A DNA stretch of 64,000 nucleotides, from contig NZ_CP051155.1 in assembly GCF_012277275.1 (NCBI RefSeq), forward strand, positions 1,178,001-1,242,000, given 5' to 3'. The DNA is from Gephyromycinifex aptenodytis (GTDB lineage: Bacteria; Actinomycetota; Actinomycetes; Actinomycetales; Dermatophilaceae). Shown here one piece after another: positions 44,023 through 54,307 of this stretch (within the stretch, counting starts at the first letter, position 1; every line of letters begins with the position of its first letter). A program made the translations under genes and the position numbers. Under the pieces are notes generated by a model. The model made no database searches, was not told where the DNA came from, and worked only from the letters and a program-made list of their open reading frames with translations.

Positions 44023-44662
44023 GACCGCACTCCCCTCAACACCGGCGCAGGCCTGGGCTGCCCTGCGTGCGGGCAACGAGCGATTCGTCGCCGACAGCCC
44101 CATGCACCCCAACCAAGGCGCCGCCCGCCGGCACGAACTGGCGGGAGGTCAGGCGCCGTTCGCCGCCTTCTTCGGCTGCGGTGACTCGCGGGTCGCCGCT
44201 GAGGTGATCTTCGATCAGGGCTTAGGGGACCTGTTCGTGGTGCGCACCGCGGGCCATGTCGTAGCAGAGGGCGTCATGGGATCCCTGGAGTTCGCGACCG
44301 AGATCCTGGGTGTGCCGCTTATCGTCGTCCTCGGCCACGACTCCTGCGGGGCGGTCAAGGCCGCCATTCAGCACTACCTGGACGCCTCGATGCCCAAGGG
44401 TTACATCCGCGACATCGTCGAGCGGGTCACACCCAGCGTCATCGCTGCGCATCGGGCTGGGGCGACCGGCACCGATGAGGTGGAGGCCGAGCACGTGCGC
44501 CAAACCATCCACCTGATCCACGAACGCTCGCAAATGATCCATCGAGCCGTCGACGAAGGGCGTTGCGCCATCGTGGGCCTGACCTACGCCCTGGCCGATG
44601 GCCGCGCCTCGGTGGTCGAAGCGATCGGCGACATCGGCGAACCGCTGGCTGCCTCTGCCTGA
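44015..44662 (+). CDS. Beta-carbonic anhydrase
   Basis: A 215-residue beta-class enzyme converting CO2 and bicarbonate. The zinc ligands are C55 (FFGCGDSRV, with the D57-R59 dyad), H108 and C111 (LGHDSCGAV). It starts eight bases before the fumarase stop, so the two are coupled. A strong terminator follows. Confidence 0.93.
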
Positions 44663-44670
44663 GCACTCAA

Positions 44671-44707
44671 AGAGGGAGGCCGTGGCGTCTAGCCACGGCC
44701 TCCCTCT
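44671..44707. terminator. Strong terminator between the carbonic anhydrase and glmM genes
   Basis: A 16-base perfect stem, AGAGGGAGGCCGTGGC (44671-44686) and its complement at 44692-44707, with a five-base loop, between convergent genes. It can work in both directions. Confidence 0.8.
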
Positions 44708-44738
44708 GCTGTGCGCCTAGCTCACCGACGCGTCACGC

Positions 44739-46085
44739 TCACAACGCGAGACGGTCCCGAACCACGTCGGCCAGGCGCTCAGCGCACTGCGTGGCCCGCT
44801 CCAAGGTGTTGGCCTCGACCATCACCCGCACCAAAGGTTCGGTGCCCGATTTGCGCAGCAGAACCCGACCCTCTGCGCCCAATTCGGCTTCCACCTGAGC
44901 CACCGCAGCCTGCAGACCTTCGTCCTGAGCGACACGGTCCTTGTCCACGTTCTTGACGTTGATCAGGACCTGCGGCAGTTCCGTCATGGCCGACGCCAGT
45001 TCGGAGAGGGTGGTCGCGGTCTGGGCCACACGTGCGGCCAACATCAGGCCGGTCAACGTGCCGTCGCCGGTGGTGCCGTGGTCACTGAGGATGACGTGGC
45101 CCGACTGCTCGCCACCGATGGCGTAGCCACCGCGCTTCATCTCCTCCAGGACGTAGCGGTCGCCTACGGCGGTTTGCACATAAGAGATGCCTTCGCGCTC
45201 CAGCGCCTGCAGCATCCCCAGGTTGCTCATGACCGTCACGACTACGGTGTTCCCGACGAGCGCATGGCGCTCACGCATCGCCAAGGTCAGGATGGTCATG
45301 ATCTTGTCACCGTCGACGATCAGCCCGCTGGCGTCGACCGCCAGGCAGCGGTCTGCGTCGCCGTCAACGGCAATACCCAGGTCGGCGCCCTCTTCAACGA
45401 CCGCCGCCTGGATCTTGTCCAGGTGGGTCGACCCGTAGCCTTCGTTGATGTTGAGCCCATCGGGCTCGCCACCGATCTGGGTCACCCGGGCACCAGCCCG
45501 GCGGAAAGCTTCTGGCGCAACCTCACTGGCCGCACCGTGAGCGGTGTCCAGGACCACGTGCAGACCATCCAGGCGGTTGGGCAGGGCCTCGACGAGATGG
45601 TTCAGGTACCGCTCCGCCCCGTCGGTGAGACGCCGAACCCGTCCGACCGCCTCACCCACCGGCCGCTCCCACGGGGTGCCGAGACGCTTTTCGATGTCGT
45701 CTTCCAGCGCATCGCCAAGCTTGTGACCGCCGCGTGCGAAGAACTTGATGCCGTTGTCGGGCATCGCGTTGTGGGAGGCCGAGAGCATCGCGCCCAGATC
45801 TACCCCGTAGTCGGAGACGAGGAAGGCGATCGCGGGGGTAGGTAGGACCCCCGCGTCGTAGACGTCGACGCCAGCCGAAGCCAGCCCCGCGATGGTCGCG
45901 CAGGAGAGAAACTCACCCGAGGCGCGCGGGTCCCGCCCGACGATGGCGCGAGGCCGGTGACCAGCGAACTCCCCCTCAGAGCGAAGGGTGTGCGCGGCTG
46001 CGACGGACAAGTCCATCGTGAGTTCTGCGGTGAGGTCCCGGTTGGCGAGACCGCGGACACCGTCCGTGCCGAAGAGTCGACCCAT
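44739..46085 (-). CDS. glmM: Phosphoglucosamine mutase
   Basis: A 448-residue alpha-D-phosphohexomutase from the ATG at 46085 with a GAAAGG site. The phosphoserine loop is [17 protein letters not shown] (S104), metal loop [11 protein letters not shown], sugar-binding GGEQSGHVI and phosphate-binding [12 protein letters not shown]. It makes glucosamine-1-phosphate for peptidoglycan. rplM-rpsI-glmM is the standard order in actinomycetes. Confidence 0.96.
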   Translation of the reverse strand: MGRLFGTDGVRGLANRDLTAELTMDLSVAAAHTLRSEGEFAGHRPRAIVGRDPRASGEFLSCATIAGLASAGVDVYDAGVLPTPAIAFLVSDYGVDLGAMLSASHNAMPDNGIKFFARGGHKLGDALEDDIEKRLGTPWERPVGEAVGRVRRLTDGAERYLNHLVEALPNRLDGLHVVLDTAHGAASEVAPEAFRRAGARVTQIGGEPDGLNINEGYGSTHLDKIQAAVVEEGADLGIAVDGDADRCLAVDASGLIVDGDKIMTILTLAMRERHALVGNTVVVTVMSNLGMLQALEREGISYVQTAVGDRYVLEEMKRGGYAIGGEQSGHVILSDHGTTGDGTLTGLMLAARVAQTATTLSELASAMTELPQVLINVKNVDKDRVAQDEGLQAAVAQVEAELGAEGRVLLRKSGTEPLVRVMVEANTLERATQCAERLADVVRDRLAL

Positions 46086-46127
46086 GCGAGTTGCCTTTCG
46101 TGAAGTTTTACCCGCCGGGACGACGAC

Positions 46128-46156
46128 GGCCTCCGCTTCTGTTGAAGACGGAGGCC
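46128..46156 (-). terminator. Hairpin between rpsI and glmM
   Basis: GGCCTCCG-CTTC-tgtt-GAAG-a-CGGAGGCC, a 12-base stem with one bulged A (arms 46128-46139 and 46144-46156). It lies downstream of rpsI on the minus strand and may uncouple glmM from the ribosomal pair. Confidence 0.65.
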
Positions 46157-46270
46157 ATCGCACCGGTCGTCGACCGGCTTGCTGCGCGTAGGTGCGTCCA
46201 CACCACCGACGGGTTTCCGGTGCGGAACGCGACAGCCCACCGAGCCGCACGAAGACGGCTCGGTGAACAA

Positions 46271-46774
46271 TCAGCGCTTGGAGTACTGAGGCGCCTTACG
46301 GGCCTTCTTGAGACCCGCCTTCTTGCGCTCAGGAACGCGGGAGTCGCGGGTGAGGAACCCTGCCTTCTTCAGGACAGGACGGTTCAGCTCCTCGTCGACC
46401 CCGTTCAGGGAGCGCGCCACGCCGAGCCGAACAGCGCCGGCCTGACCCGAGGGGCCACCGCCGTGCACACGCACGAGCACGTCGTACGCGCCGTCGAGCT
46501 CGAGCACCTTCAGGGGCTCGTTGACGATCTGCTGATGCACCTTGTTGGGGAAGTACTCCTCCAGGGTGCGGCCGTTGATCTTCCACTCGCCCGTGCCAGG
46601 CACGATGCGAACGCGGGCGATGGCCTGCTTGCGGCGGCCAGTCGCGGCACCGGGCGCGGACGCGGACGGCCGACGCGCGGCCTCGCCGTCCACCGGCGCA
46701 GACGACTCGGTGGTGTATTCAGACAGCACGGGCTCGTCGACCTCGAGCTCGGTGTCGGGGGTGTGGTCAGTCAC
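46271..46774 (-). CDS. rpsI: 30S ribosomal protein uS9
   Basis: A 167-residue uS9. The conserved core begins at [16 protein letters not shown] (about residue 46) and ends in the classic [12 protein letters not shown] tail that reaches the P site. The first 40 residues are an acidic, disordered extension common in actinobacteria. It follows rplM. Confidence 0.97.
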   Translation of the reverse strand: MTDHTPDTELEVDEPVLSEYTTESSAPVDGEAARRPSASAPGAATGRRKQAIARVRIVPGTGEWKINGRTLEEYFPNKVHQQIVNEPLKVLELDGAYDVLVRVHGGGPSGQAGAVRLGVARSLNGVDEELNRPVLKKAGFLTRDSRVPERKKAGLKKARKAPQYSKR

Positions 46775-46819
46775 TGTTCTCCTCGTGGGCTTTCGTCATC
46801 GACCCGTAGCGCGAAGCGC

Positions 46820-47263
46820 TTACTGGGCCACCTGCGAGATCTCGAAGGGCGCCGGCTGCTGAGCCTGGTGCGGGTGGGTGTCGCCGGCGTACACCTTGAG
46901 CTTGGAGAGCTGCTGGCGGGCCAGGGAGTTCTTGGGCAGCATGCCGCGCACAGCCTTCTCGACCGCGCGAGCGGGGTCCTTGGCCATGAGCTCGGTGTAG
47001 GAGGTGGCCCGCAACCCACCCGGGAATCCCGAGTGGTGGTAAGCCTTCTTCTGCTCGAGCTTGGCGCCGGTGAGGGCCACCTTGTCGGCGTTGATGATGA
47101 TGACGAAGTCGCCCATGTCCACGTGGGGGGCGAATGTCGGCTTGTGCTTACCGCGCAGCAACTGCGCGGTTTGCGAGGCGAGACGACCGAGCACGACGTC
47201 GGTGGCGTCAATGACGTGCCACTTGCGCTCGATGTCGCCCGGCTTAGGGGTGTAGGTACGCAC
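46820..47263 (-). CDS. rplM: 50S ribosomal protein uL13
   Basis: A 147-residue uL13 with [20 protein letters not shown] and [20 protein letters not shown]. It leads the rplM-rpsI transcript; the 283-base gap to the divergent ArsR gene (47264-47546) must hold both promoters. Confidence 0.97.
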   Translation of the reverse strand: MRTYTPKPGDIERKWHVIDATDVVLGRLASQTAQLLRGKHKPTFAPHVDMGDFVIIINADKVALTGAKLEQKKAYHHSGFPGGLRATSYTELMAKDPARAVEKAVRGMLPKNSLARQQLSKLKVYAGDTHPHQAQQPAPFEISQVAQ

Positions 47264-47503
47264 GGGTATCAGCCTTGCTCTTCTCGGTGGTACTGCGGCC
47301 AGATGGTCATGCGTGCTCCGCTACAGCCACGATCTAGGGCCGCGGTGGTTTGCGATCCACATAGGGGGACCGCTGCGCACAACAATTACCTACTGTACTC
47401 GGGGTGCAGCGAAGCCAAAAATCGGCGAAACTGGCGCCGAAAGGCTCCTGACCTGCACAAATACTCTACGTCCTCCACGGATGACTATTCGATGCCAACG
47501 TTT

Positions 47504-47524
47504 TATGCAAAGCTTCTGTGCATA
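47504..47524 (+). promoter_or_regulatory. Candidate ArsR-type operator
   Basis: A perfect inverted repeat TATGCA-N9-TGCATA (47504-47509 and 47519-47524) with a palindromic AAGCTT in the spacer, 22 bases before the ATG. It overlaps where the transcript start would be, which suits autorepression. Confidence 0.55.
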
Positions 47525-47546
47525 CATCCAGTCCTGAGGAGGGCCT

Positions 47547-48131
47547 ATGGCGACCGAGGAGACCCCGGCCGCGTTCCCCGTCGACCGCTCCGCACTGCGC
47601 GTCCTGGCCCACCCGCTGCGCTCCCGGATCCTGGCCGAGCTACGCAGCGTGGGCACCGCAACCGCCACTGATCTGGCCCACGCCCTGGAGACCAACTCCG
47701 GAGCAACCAGCTACCACCTGCGGCGCCTCAGCGAGGCGGGACTGGTACGCGAGGTCGGCGTGCATGGGCGGCGCCGACTCTGGGAGGCCGACTCCAGCGA
47801 CCGCACGCTCGATGCCCCCGACGATGACAACGATGAGGCCGCCTTGGACTGGCTGGCCCGCGACTACATCGCCCACTTCTCCACCAAAGCCCAAGGCTGG
47901 CTCACCGAGCAGCCCGATTGGCCGTTGCCATGGCAGGAAACCTGCGGCCTGGACGACCATCTCGTGCTCGTCACCGCCGAGCAGTTAGCGTCTCTGCGCG
48001 CTGATGTGGCCGAGGTCCTCGATCGCTATCGCCGCGTGGGCGCCGGAAACCCCCAAGCCAAACGCGTCACTTTCTATACCTGCCCCATCCCCGTCGATCC
48101 CCCGCGCCGACGTACCGAGATTGCACCGTAG
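47547..48131 (+). CDS. ArsR-type winged-helix regulator
   Basis: A 194-residue regulator. The N-terminal winged helix reads LRVLAHPLRSRILAELRSVG and then ATDLAHALETNSGATSYHLRRL (key residues ATDLAHAL and SYHLRRL). A C-terminal helical region follows (ALDWLARDYIAHF; SLRADVAEVLDRYR) as in HTH_20/ArsR proteins of unknown ligand. No metal-binding Cys cluster of the classic ArsR kind is seen. The ATG has a GAGGAGGG site. Confidence 0.82.
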   Translation: MATEETPAAFPVDRSALRVLAHPLRSRILAELRSVGTATATDLAHALETNSGATSYHLRRLSEAGLVREVGVHGRRRLWEADSSDRTLDAPDDDNDEAALDWLARDYIAHFSTKAQGWLTEQPDWPLPWQETCGLDDHLVLVTAEQLASLRADVAEVLDRYRRVGAGNPQAKRVTFYTCPIPVDPPRRRTEIAP

Positions 48132-48156
48132 GGCCCCGAAACCACATCCAGGAAAC

Positions 48157-48194
48157 GCAGCAGCGGGCGGGACTCCTGGCCCACCCGCTGCTGC
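48157..48194 (+). terminator. Hairpin after the ArsR-type gene
   Basis: An 11-base stem, GCAGCAGCGGG (48157-48167) and CCCGCTGCTGC (48184-48194), shortly after the stop. No T-run. Confidence 0.65.
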
Positions 48195-48448
48195 CGGGTC
48201 GCGCTCAGCGACTCACTTCTCCCCCTGTGCGCGTGACCTGGGCCCGCGGCCCGTGCTGCAGGCCCCTGCGCAGTTGCAAGCATTCCCGTGTCGTCGTCTT
48301 CTTCTCACCTGTGCGTCCCATGACGCCCCCCTAGCGTGTCGACCCACTCTTGCGGACCGCCGGCGCGCCCCGGGCGCCGACACTGCCCTATCGTCCACAC
48401 GGACGACCGTATGAGTCGATCGTTCGACTTTCGCCAACCAGTTTCGTC
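48195..48448. other. Intergenic stretch without a supported gene
   Basis: The only candidate is a 38-codon minus-strand frame (48205-48321), basic and with a GGGGGG site before its ATG, but its codon bias is weak and I recognise no family. Nothing else is seen. Confidence 0.4.
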
Positions 48449-49345
48449 CTAGCGGGAGAGTCCACTGTCCGGAACTGGATTCACGGCAGACTCAACCTCG
48501 GACAAACTCCGGGTCGCTCGCGCTTGCACCGCCCGCTCGGCCAGGTCTGCATCTGCGGGGTAACCGACCTCCTCCAGACAAAGGCCGTGGGCAGGCATGA
48601 CCGTGACACCTGAGTCGCGCACGGCGCGCTGCTGCACCTCCGCGGGCCAGGTCGGGAGCCTGCGTCCCTCCCCCACCGGCACGACGGCCCCGACCAGCGC
48701 CCGCACCATCGAATGACAGAAAGCATCCGCAATCACGCTGCCGACGATGAGCTCGTTCTCACGGCGCCACGAGTAGCCGAGCAGAGTGCGTACCGTTGTG
48801 GCACCCTCGCGCTTCTTGCAGAACGCGGCGAAGTCGCGAAGACCGACCAGCCGGCGGGCGGCATCATCCATCGCCGCGACGTCGAGGGCGGTGCGGGTCA
48901 GTACGACATCGCGGCGTCGTAGCGGGTCCAGCAGATGCGGGACGTCACATAGCCGGTAGCTGTATCGCCGATACGTCGCCGAGAATCGGGCATCGAAACC
49001 AGGCGGAGCCTGAGTTACCGCCCGCACCACGATGTCCGGTGGCAGGACCCCCCGCAGCCGACGCACACAGGCAACCTCAGGCGGAGCATCGCCGCGACCA
49101 GGAAGTCGCTCCCACGCCTGCCGCTCGACGTCGGCATGACACACCGCCCCGCGCGCATGAACGCCGGCGTCGGTGCGTCCTGCCACGGTCAGACGGATAG
49201 GTTCCGTGGCGCGCAGGATGCGAGTCAGCCCCGTTGAAAGTTCTTCCTCCACGCTCCTGCGCCCAGGCTGCGCTGCCCAGCCGGAGAAGTCGGTTCCGTC
49301 GTAGGCGAAATCCAGACGCAGCCGTAGACCTGGGCTCACCACCAC
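48449..49345 (-). CDS. truA: tRNA pseudouridine(38-40) synthase
   Basis: A 298-residue TruA. The catalytic Asp is D59 in VAGRTDAGVHARG; YDGTDFSGWAAQPG, FSATYRRYSYRL and FCHSMVRALVGAVVPVGEGR are the other family boxes. It modifies the tRNA anticodon stem. It usually follows rplQ directly; here a serine-hydrolase gene lies between, overlapping truA by ten bases. Confidence 0.95.
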   Translation of the reverse strand: MVVSPGLRLRLDFAYDGTDFSGWAAQPGRRSVEEELSTGLTRILRATEPIRLTVAGRTDAGVHARGAVCHADVERQAWERLPGRGDAPPEVACVRRLRGVLPPDIVVRAVTQAPPGFDARFSATYRRYSYRLCDVPHLLDPLRRRDVVLTRTALDVAAMDDAARRLVGLRDFAAFCKKREGATTVRTLLGYSWRRENELIVGSVIADAFCHSMVRALVGAVVPVGEGRRLPTWPAEVQQRAVRDSGVTVMPAHGLCLEEVGYPADADLAERAVQARATRSLSEVESAVNPVPDSGLSR

Positions 49346-50343
49346 AACCGCGGCGGGTACGCCGCACCAGGCGAGCGAATCCAGGACGGGATCCCAGCGC
49401 CGAGATCAGAGCTCGGCACCACCCCGTCGAACGAGCCCTGCAGCGCCGCGGCGGCCGCGTTAGGGCGCTGCCCCATGGTGCGGTAGATGTAGCCCGACAG
49501 CTCATCGAGCATGGATGTTCCCGCTTCCATCGAAGGGTTGTCATAGGAGAGCATCGCGACGGTGTAATCGCGGCCCTTGCCCGTGACATGCCCGATGCTG
49601 TTCACTCGCCATCCGCGCGGCTCCAACGGCACCCAGCCGTTCTTGACCTCGGCGACCGCCCCCTTGGGCACGGTCCCCACCCCCCAACGCTGCTCAGGCG
49701 TCACCTGGCGCATCAGGCCCAGGACGTACTGGCGATCAGCCGAGGAGAGCACCTTGCCGGAGACGATCGCATCGATCAACATCCGTTGGTCCGTGGCCGT
49801 GGTCGAGGTGCGCCCCCACGCACCACGGCCTTGGGTGCTCTTCATGTTGAGCTTCTTGGCTAACTTGGTGATAGCCGAGGAACCCCCTGCCGCCCGGATC
49901 AGCGAGTTGGTTGCGTCGTTGTCGCTGAAGCGGATCATCTGCTCGGCTTGAGCCTGCTGCCGTTCGCTGAGCCCTCGCCCGCTCTCACGGCGCCTTTCGA
50001 TGAGCGCGACCAGCACCATCACCTTGACGATGCTGCCGGTGGCGTTCTCCAGCGCTCCGTTGTAGGTGAAGACCGAACCGGTGCGGCGATCGTGCACTGA
50101 AACGGCCACGTCATCGCGGCGTGATCCGAGGATCTTCTCGATCTGCTCCTTCTGCAGCGGGCTCACCGGGTCCCCCAGGCTCGGTCTGCCGGAAAGGCTC
50201 GCCGGGGTGGCCGCTGTCGAAGCGTGACCGAGCGGGGCGGCCGCGCTGGCGTTGGCAGGTGAGCACAGCATCCCCAGGCTCAGCGCCGCGCAAAGCAAAG
50301 AACGCCCGATTCCAGGGCTGGGTAAGGACACGCGGTGAGCCAT
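49336..50343 (-). CDS. Secreted class A beta-lactamase-fold serine hydrolase
   Basis: A 335-residue exported protein from the ATG at 50343. A signal peptide (SLLCAALSLGMLCSPANASA) is followed by the penicilloyl-serine fold: SxxK in ATGSIVKVMV (S104, K107), SDN in RFSDNDATN (140-142) and a KxG in AEVKNGWV (234-236). The ExxLN motif carrying the deacylating Glu166 of true class A beta-lactamases is not seen between SDN and KxG. It is therefore more likely a penicillin-binding or peptidoglycan-active hydrolase than a resistance enzyme. It overlaps truA. Confidence 0.85.
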   Translation of the reverse strand: MAHRVSLPSPGIGRSLLCAALSLGMLCSPANASAAAPLGHASTAATPASLSGRPSLGDPVSPLQKEQIEKILGSRRDDVAVSVHDRRTGSVFTYNGALENATGSIVKVMVLVALIERRRESGRGLSERQQAQAEQMIRFSDNDATNSLIRAAGGSSAITKLAKKLNMKSTQGRGAWGRTSTTATDQRMLIDAIVSGKVLSSADRQYVLGLMRQVTPEQRWGVGTVPKGAVAEVKNGWVPLEPRGWRVNSIGHVTGKGRDYTVAMLSYDNPSMEAGTSMLDELSGYIYRTMGQRPNAAAAALQGSFDGVVPSSDLGAGIPSWIRSPGAAYPPRLWW

Positions 50344-50453
50344 GACCGATCCCTTCCCTGACGAGCTTTGCCAAATACGTACTGTGCACAAATTTCGTGT
50401 GCGTGGCCAGACTAACTGCCCACCCCGTCGGCCCGACCTCCGCCGGGGGGTAC

Positions 50454-50491
50454 AGCTAAGGCCCCACCCTAAACCGGGTGGGGCCTTAGCT
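50454..50491 (-). terminator. Terminator after rplQ
   Basis: A perfect 16-base stem, AGCTAAGGCCCCACCC (50454-50469) and its complement at 50476-50491, with a six-base loop. It ends the alpha ribosomal cluster, and lies between rplQ and the serine-hydrolase gene. Confidence 0.82.
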
Positions 50492-50507
50492 ACAGGTGAG
50501 TCAGGAC

Positions 50508-51068
50508 TCAGGCCTGGTCGGACTTCTGCGCCTCGGCGACATCGCCGTCGGCCGCGGGAACCTCAGCACCGGCAGGTGCCTCCACGACCTCGGACTCCTG
50601 CGGTGCCGGAGCATCCGGTGCCTCGATGACGACCTCGTCGGCGGGCGCCGGAGCAGAAGCGCGGCGCGTAGCGGCCTCGGCTTCCTTCACCGTTGCCTGC
50701 TTGGGCGAGAACGGCTCGCGCACGAGCTCGATAACTGCCATCGGGGCGTTGTCGCCCTTGCGGTTACCGACCTTGGTGATGCGGGTGTAGCCGCCGGGAC
50801 GCTCCGCCATGAGCGGGGCGATCTCGGTGAACAACTTGTGAACGACGCTCTTGTCACGCACAACCGTGAGGACCCGACGCCGAGCGTGCAGGTCGCCGCG
50901 CTTGGCGAAGGTGATGAGACGCTCGGCGAAGGGGCGCAGACGCTTGGCCTTCGACTCGGTCGTGGTGATGCGGTCGTGCTCGAACAGCGACGTCGCGAGG
51001 TTCGCGAGGATGAGCCGCTCGTGGGCGGGTCCACCGCCGAGGCGGGGTCCCTTGCTGGGGGTAGGCAT
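50508..51068 (-). CDS. rplQ: 50S ribosomal protein bL17
   Basis: A 186-residue bL17. The core ([20 protein letters not shown] to about residue 125) is standard; the last 60 residues are an Ala/Pro/Glu-rich acidic tail typical of actinomycetes. It follows rpoA. Confidence 0.96.
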   Translation of the reverse strand: MPTPSKGPRLGGGPAHERLILANLATSLFEHDRITTTESKAKRLRPFAERLITFAKRGDLHARRRVLTVVRDKSVVHKLFTEIAPLMAERPGGYTRITKVGNRKGDNAPMAVIELVREPFSPKQATVKEAEAATRRASAPAPADEVVIEAPDAPAPQESEVVEAPAGAEVPAADGDVAEAQKSDQA

Positions 51069-51133
51069 GCGATCTCCTGATGGTTACGACCGATCCGCGC
51101 CTGCGTCGCCGGGGCGGGCCAGTCACTGGTCGG

Positions 51134-52150
51134 TCAGTACTGCTCGTCTTCGACGAAGGCCGCGTCCTCGTCCTCGTCGTAGCGGTCCGCGATGGCGCTC
51201 GGGTCGAACCCGGGCGGGCTGTCCTTCAGGGACAGACCCATGCCGACCAGCTTCGCCTTGACCTCGTCGATGGACTTGGCCCCGAAGTTACGAATGTCGA
51301 GCAGGTCGGCCTCGCTGCGACCCACCAGCTCTCCAACGGTGTGAATGCCCTCGCGCTTGAGGCAGTTATACGAGCGGACCGTCAAGTCGAGGTCCTCGAT
51401 GGGCAGGGCCAGGTCTGCAGCCAACGCCGCGTCGGTCGGCGAGGGACCCATGTCGATGCCTTCGGCTTCGACATTGAGTTCACGGGCCAGCCCGAACAGT
51501 TCGACGAGCGTCTTGCCGGCGGAGGCAAGAGCGTCCCGGGGAGCCATCGAGTTCTTGGTCTCGACATCGACGATGAGCTTGTCGAAGTCGGTGCGCTGCT
51601 CCACACGGGTGGCTTCGACCTTGTAGGTCACGGCCAAGACCGGGGAGTAGATCGAGTCGACCGGGACCCGGCCGATCTCGGCGTCGCCACTCTTGTTCTG
51701 CTGGGCGGAGACGTAACCGCGGCCACGCTCGACCGTCAGCTCCATCTCGATCTTGCCCTTGTCGTTGAGCGTCGCCAGGTGCAGGTCGGGGTTGTGTACC
51801 TCGACACCGGCAGGCGGGGCGATGTCAGCGGCGGTGACCGGGCCGGGGCCCTGCTTGCGCAGGTACATGACTACCGGCTCGTCGTGCTCGCTGGAGACGA
51901 CCAGACCCTTGATGTTCAGGATCATTTCGGTGACGTCTTCCTTGACACCGGGGATCGTCGAGAACTCGTGAAGCACACCGTCGATGCGAATGCTCGTCAC
52001 TGCCGCACCCGGGATGCTGGACAGCAGCGTACGACGCAGACTGTTCCCCAGGGTGTAGCCGAAGCCAGGCTCGAGCGGCTCGATGACGAACCGCGAGCGC
52101 GCTGGCGAAATGACATCCTCGGTGAGGACGGGACGCTGAGCGATCAGCAC
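51134..52150 (-). CDS. rpoA: RNA polymerase alpha subunit
   Basis: A 338-residue alpha subunit from the GTG at 52150 behind GGAAGGA. The N-terminal dimer domain has [20 protein letters not shown], and the C-terminal domain [18 protein letters not shown] and [13 protein letters not shown] for DNA and activator contacts. The tail is acidic. A large hairpin separates it from rpsD. Confidence 0.97.
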   Translation of the reverse strand: MLIAQRPVLTEDVISPARSRFVIEPLEPGFGYTLGNSLRRTLLSSIPGAAVTSIRIDGVLHEFSTIPGVKEDVTEMILNIKGLVVSSEHDEPVVMYLRKQGPGPVTAADIAPPAGVEVHNPDLHLATLNDKGKIEMELTVERGRGYVSAQQNKSGDAEIGRVPVDSIYSPVLAVTYKVEATRVEQRTDFDKLIVDVETKNSMAPRDALASAGKTLVELFGLARELNVEAEGIDMGPSPTDAALAADLALPIEDLDLTVRSYNCLKREGIHTVGELVGRSEADLLDIRNFGAKSIDEVKAKLVGMGLSLKDSPPGFDPSAIADRYDEDEDAAFVEDEQY

Positions 52151-52261
52151 GTTGTTCTTTCCTTCCCACGAACCCCCGCTATATGAAGCTCGTGATACCG
52201 GCCCATGACGGCCGGCGGCCAACGCCGTCTCTGTCCACGGCGTCGACCCTGGGGACCGACG

Positions 52262-52303
52262 GACCCAGGTCGGCGCCGGTATGCACCGGAACCGACCTGG
52301 GTC
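52262..52303 (-). terminator. Long hairpin between rpsD and rpoA
   Basis: Outer arms GACCCAGGTCGG (52262-52273) and CCGACCTGGGTC (52292-52303) and inner arms CCGGT/ACCGG form a near-continuous stem starting six bases after the rpsD stop. It has no T-run, so it may be a partial terminator or processing site that sets the rpoA level. Confidence 0.6.
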
Positions 52304-52308
52304 GGATG

Positions 52309-52917
52309 TCAGTTCTTGGAGTAGAGCTCGACGATGAGCTGCTCGGTGAGCACGGTGTCGATCTGGTCACGCACCGGGAGCTGGTGAATGAGGATCTGCA
52401 GCGTGCCGGGAACAACCTTCATCCAGGCCGGGACCGGGCGTTCGCCGTACGTCTGGCGAGCCAGCTCGAACGGGAACGTCTCGCGGCTCTGCGGCCGAAC
52501 GTCGATGATGTCGAACTGGCTGACGCGGTAGCTGGGTACGTCAACCCGCTTGCCGTTGACCAGGAAGTGACCGTGGGTCACCAGCTGGCGCGAGGCGCGA
52601 CGGGTACGAGCCAGACCGGCGCGGTAAACCACGTTGTCCAGGCGCGACTCGAGGATCTGCAGCAGAACCTCACCAGTCTTGCCGGGGCGGCGCACCGCTT
52701 CTTCGTAGTAGTTGTGGAACTGCTTCTCCATGACGCCGTAGGTGAAGCGAGCCTTCTGCTTCTCCTGCAACTGGTGGAGGTATTCCTTCTCCTGGATACG
52801 GCCGCGGCCGTGCTGTCCGGGAGGGAATGGGCGGTTCTCGAAGTTCTTGTCGCCACCGACGAGGTCGGTCTTGAGACGACGGGACTTCTTCGTGATGGGG
52901 CCGGTGTAACGAGCCAT
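52309..52917 (-). CDS. rpsD: 30S ribosomal protein uS4
   Basis: A 202-residue uS4 without zinc cysteines (C-minus type). It starts [20 protein letters not shown] and has the S4 domain [20 protein letters not shown] (written to its end). It nucleates 30S assembly. Confidence 0.97.
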   Translation of the reverse strand: MARYTGPITKKSRRLKTDLVGGDKNFENRPFPPGQHGRGRIQEKEYLHQLQEKQKARFTYGVMEKQFHNYYEEAVRRPGKTGEVLLQILESRLDNVVYRAGLARTRRASRQLVTHGHFLVNGKRVDVPSYRVSQFDIIDVRPQSRETFPFELARQTYGERPVPAWMKVVPGTLQILIHQLPVRDQIDTVLTEQLIVELYSKN

Positions 52918-52940
52918 AGTGTCTCAGTCCTCTCGTTCGC

Positions 52941-53348
52941 TCAGACGCGGCGGCGCTTGGGCGGGCGGACGCCGTTGTGCGGCATGGGCGTAACGTCGCT
53001 GATGGCGCCGACCTCGAGGCCGGTAGCGGTGAGCGAACGGATGGCGGTCTCACGACCGGAACCCGGGCCCTTGACGAACACGTCGACCTTGCGCATGCCG
53101 TGTTCCATGGCGCGACGAGCAGCGGCCTCGGCGGCCATCTGCGCGGCGAACGGGGTGGACTTACGGGAGCCCTTGAAGCCGACCTGGCCAGCGGAGGCCC
53201 ATGAGATCACGGCGCCTGCGGGGTCGGTGATCGTCACGATCGTGTTGTTGAACGTGCTCTTGATGTGGGCATGCCCATGGGAGACGTTTTTCTTCTCTTT
53301 GCGGCGCACCTTCTTGGCGCCCGCAGCCGTCCTACTCTTGGGAGGCAT
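52941..53348 (-). CDS. rpsK: 30S ribosomal protein uS11
   Basis: A 135-residue uS11 with [18 protein letters not shown] and the C-terminal [17 protein letters not shown] 189-base gap to rpsM (53349-53537) shows no gene. Confidence 0.97.
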   Translation of the reverse strand: MPPKSRTAAGAKKVRRKEKKNVSHGHAHIKSTFNNTIVTITDPAGAVISWASAGQVGFKGSRKSTPFAAQMAAEAAARRAMEHGMRKVDVFVKGPGSGRETAIRSLTATGLEVGAISDVTPMPHNGVRPPKRRRV

Positions 53349-53537
53349 TTCTCTGATTCTCTCCTACATCTGCGCGTGTAACGCGAAAGCTGTGTGTGTG
53401 CCCTCTGCGGTGATGCGTCGCGGCGACCGGTTCCGAGTCCGAGTGGCCTGACTGCCTGTGGCAGCCGGTGAACTGGCTGCAGCGGGGCGGTCTGGCTCCT
53501 GGTGAACTCAGTTGCGGACGACCGCAATCGCGCCTGC

Positions 53538-53915
53538 TTACTTGCCGGCCTTCTTCTTGCCCGCAACGGTGCGCTTGGGACCCTTGCGGGTACGCGCGTT
53601 CGTCTTGGTGCGCTGGCCGTGCACGGGCAGGCCGCGGCGGTGACGCAGCCCCTGGTAGCTACCGATCTCGACCTTGCGTCGAATGTCGGCCGCGACCTCG
53701 CGGCGGAGGTCACCCTCGAGCTTGTAGTTGCCCTCGAGGAAGTCACGCAGCTTGACGAGCGCCTGCTCGTCAAGGTCGCGGACCCGAGTAGAGGGGTCGA
53801 CACCGGCAGCGGCGACCGCTTCCTTGGCGCGGGTGCGACCCACGCCGTAGATGTAGGTGAGAGCGATCTCGACGCGCTTTTCGCGCGGGAGGTCGACTCC
53901 GACAAGACGTGCCAT
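53538..53915 (-). CDS. rpsM: 30S ribosomal protein uS13
   Basis: A 125-residue uS13 from the ATG at 53915 (AGGAGA site); an upstream ATG eight codons earlier is not needed. It reads [20 protein letters not shown] and [20 protein letters not shown]. Confidence 0.97.
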   Translation of the reverse strand: MARLVGVDLPREKRVEIALTYIYGVGRTRAKEAVAAAGVDPSTRVRDLDEQALVKLRDFLEGNYKLEGDLRREVAADIRRKVEIGSYQGLRHRRGLPVHGQRTKTNARTRKGPKRTVAGKKKAGK

Positions 53916-54096
53916 CTTGTGTGGTTCTCCTGATGTCATACGGAGGTCTGAAGCAGCACCGTTCCACTGTCGCCCTCGAGGGCCGACTGCGGTCCCCGGC
54001 CTCCGCGCCGGGGGTGACGTCCGGGCGTTGCCGCCCAGGGCCGGGTACTGCGCTCTGCATGTCGCGTCCTATTGAGAACCGGCGACGTGCGTGTGA

Positions 54097-54210
54097 TCAG
54101 CCTTGACGCTGCTTGTGGCGCAGGTTTTCGCAGATCACCATGACGCGCCCATTGCGGCGAATCACCTTGCACTTGTCGCAGATCTTCTTGACGCTCGGCT
54201 GAACCTTCAT
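54097..54210 (-). CDS. rpmJ: 50S ribosomal protein bL36
   Basis: A 37-residue bL36 not covered by longer reading-frame lists: [20 protein letters not shown] at its start. The zinc ligands C11, C14, C27 and H32 are all present, so this is the zinc-binding form. Between it and rpsM (53916-54096) there is only a small hairpin (53994-54013). Confidence 0.97.
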   Translation of the reverse strand: MKVQPSVKKICDKCKVIRRNGRVMVICENLRHKQRQG

Positions 54211-54307
54211 CTGCCTGCCGTCTTCAGATCGGCTCCGTGTCGAGGCGTACCGCGCCACGGAGCGGGTCGTGTCGTCCGCCTACGGGTGCAGGCGGACCGG
54301 GGGTGCC

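Noticed and set aside
49336-50343. Calling this gene a beta-lactamase resistance gene
   Set aside because: The SxxK, SDN and KxG motifs are present but the Glu166 motif is not seen, so resistance is not supported.
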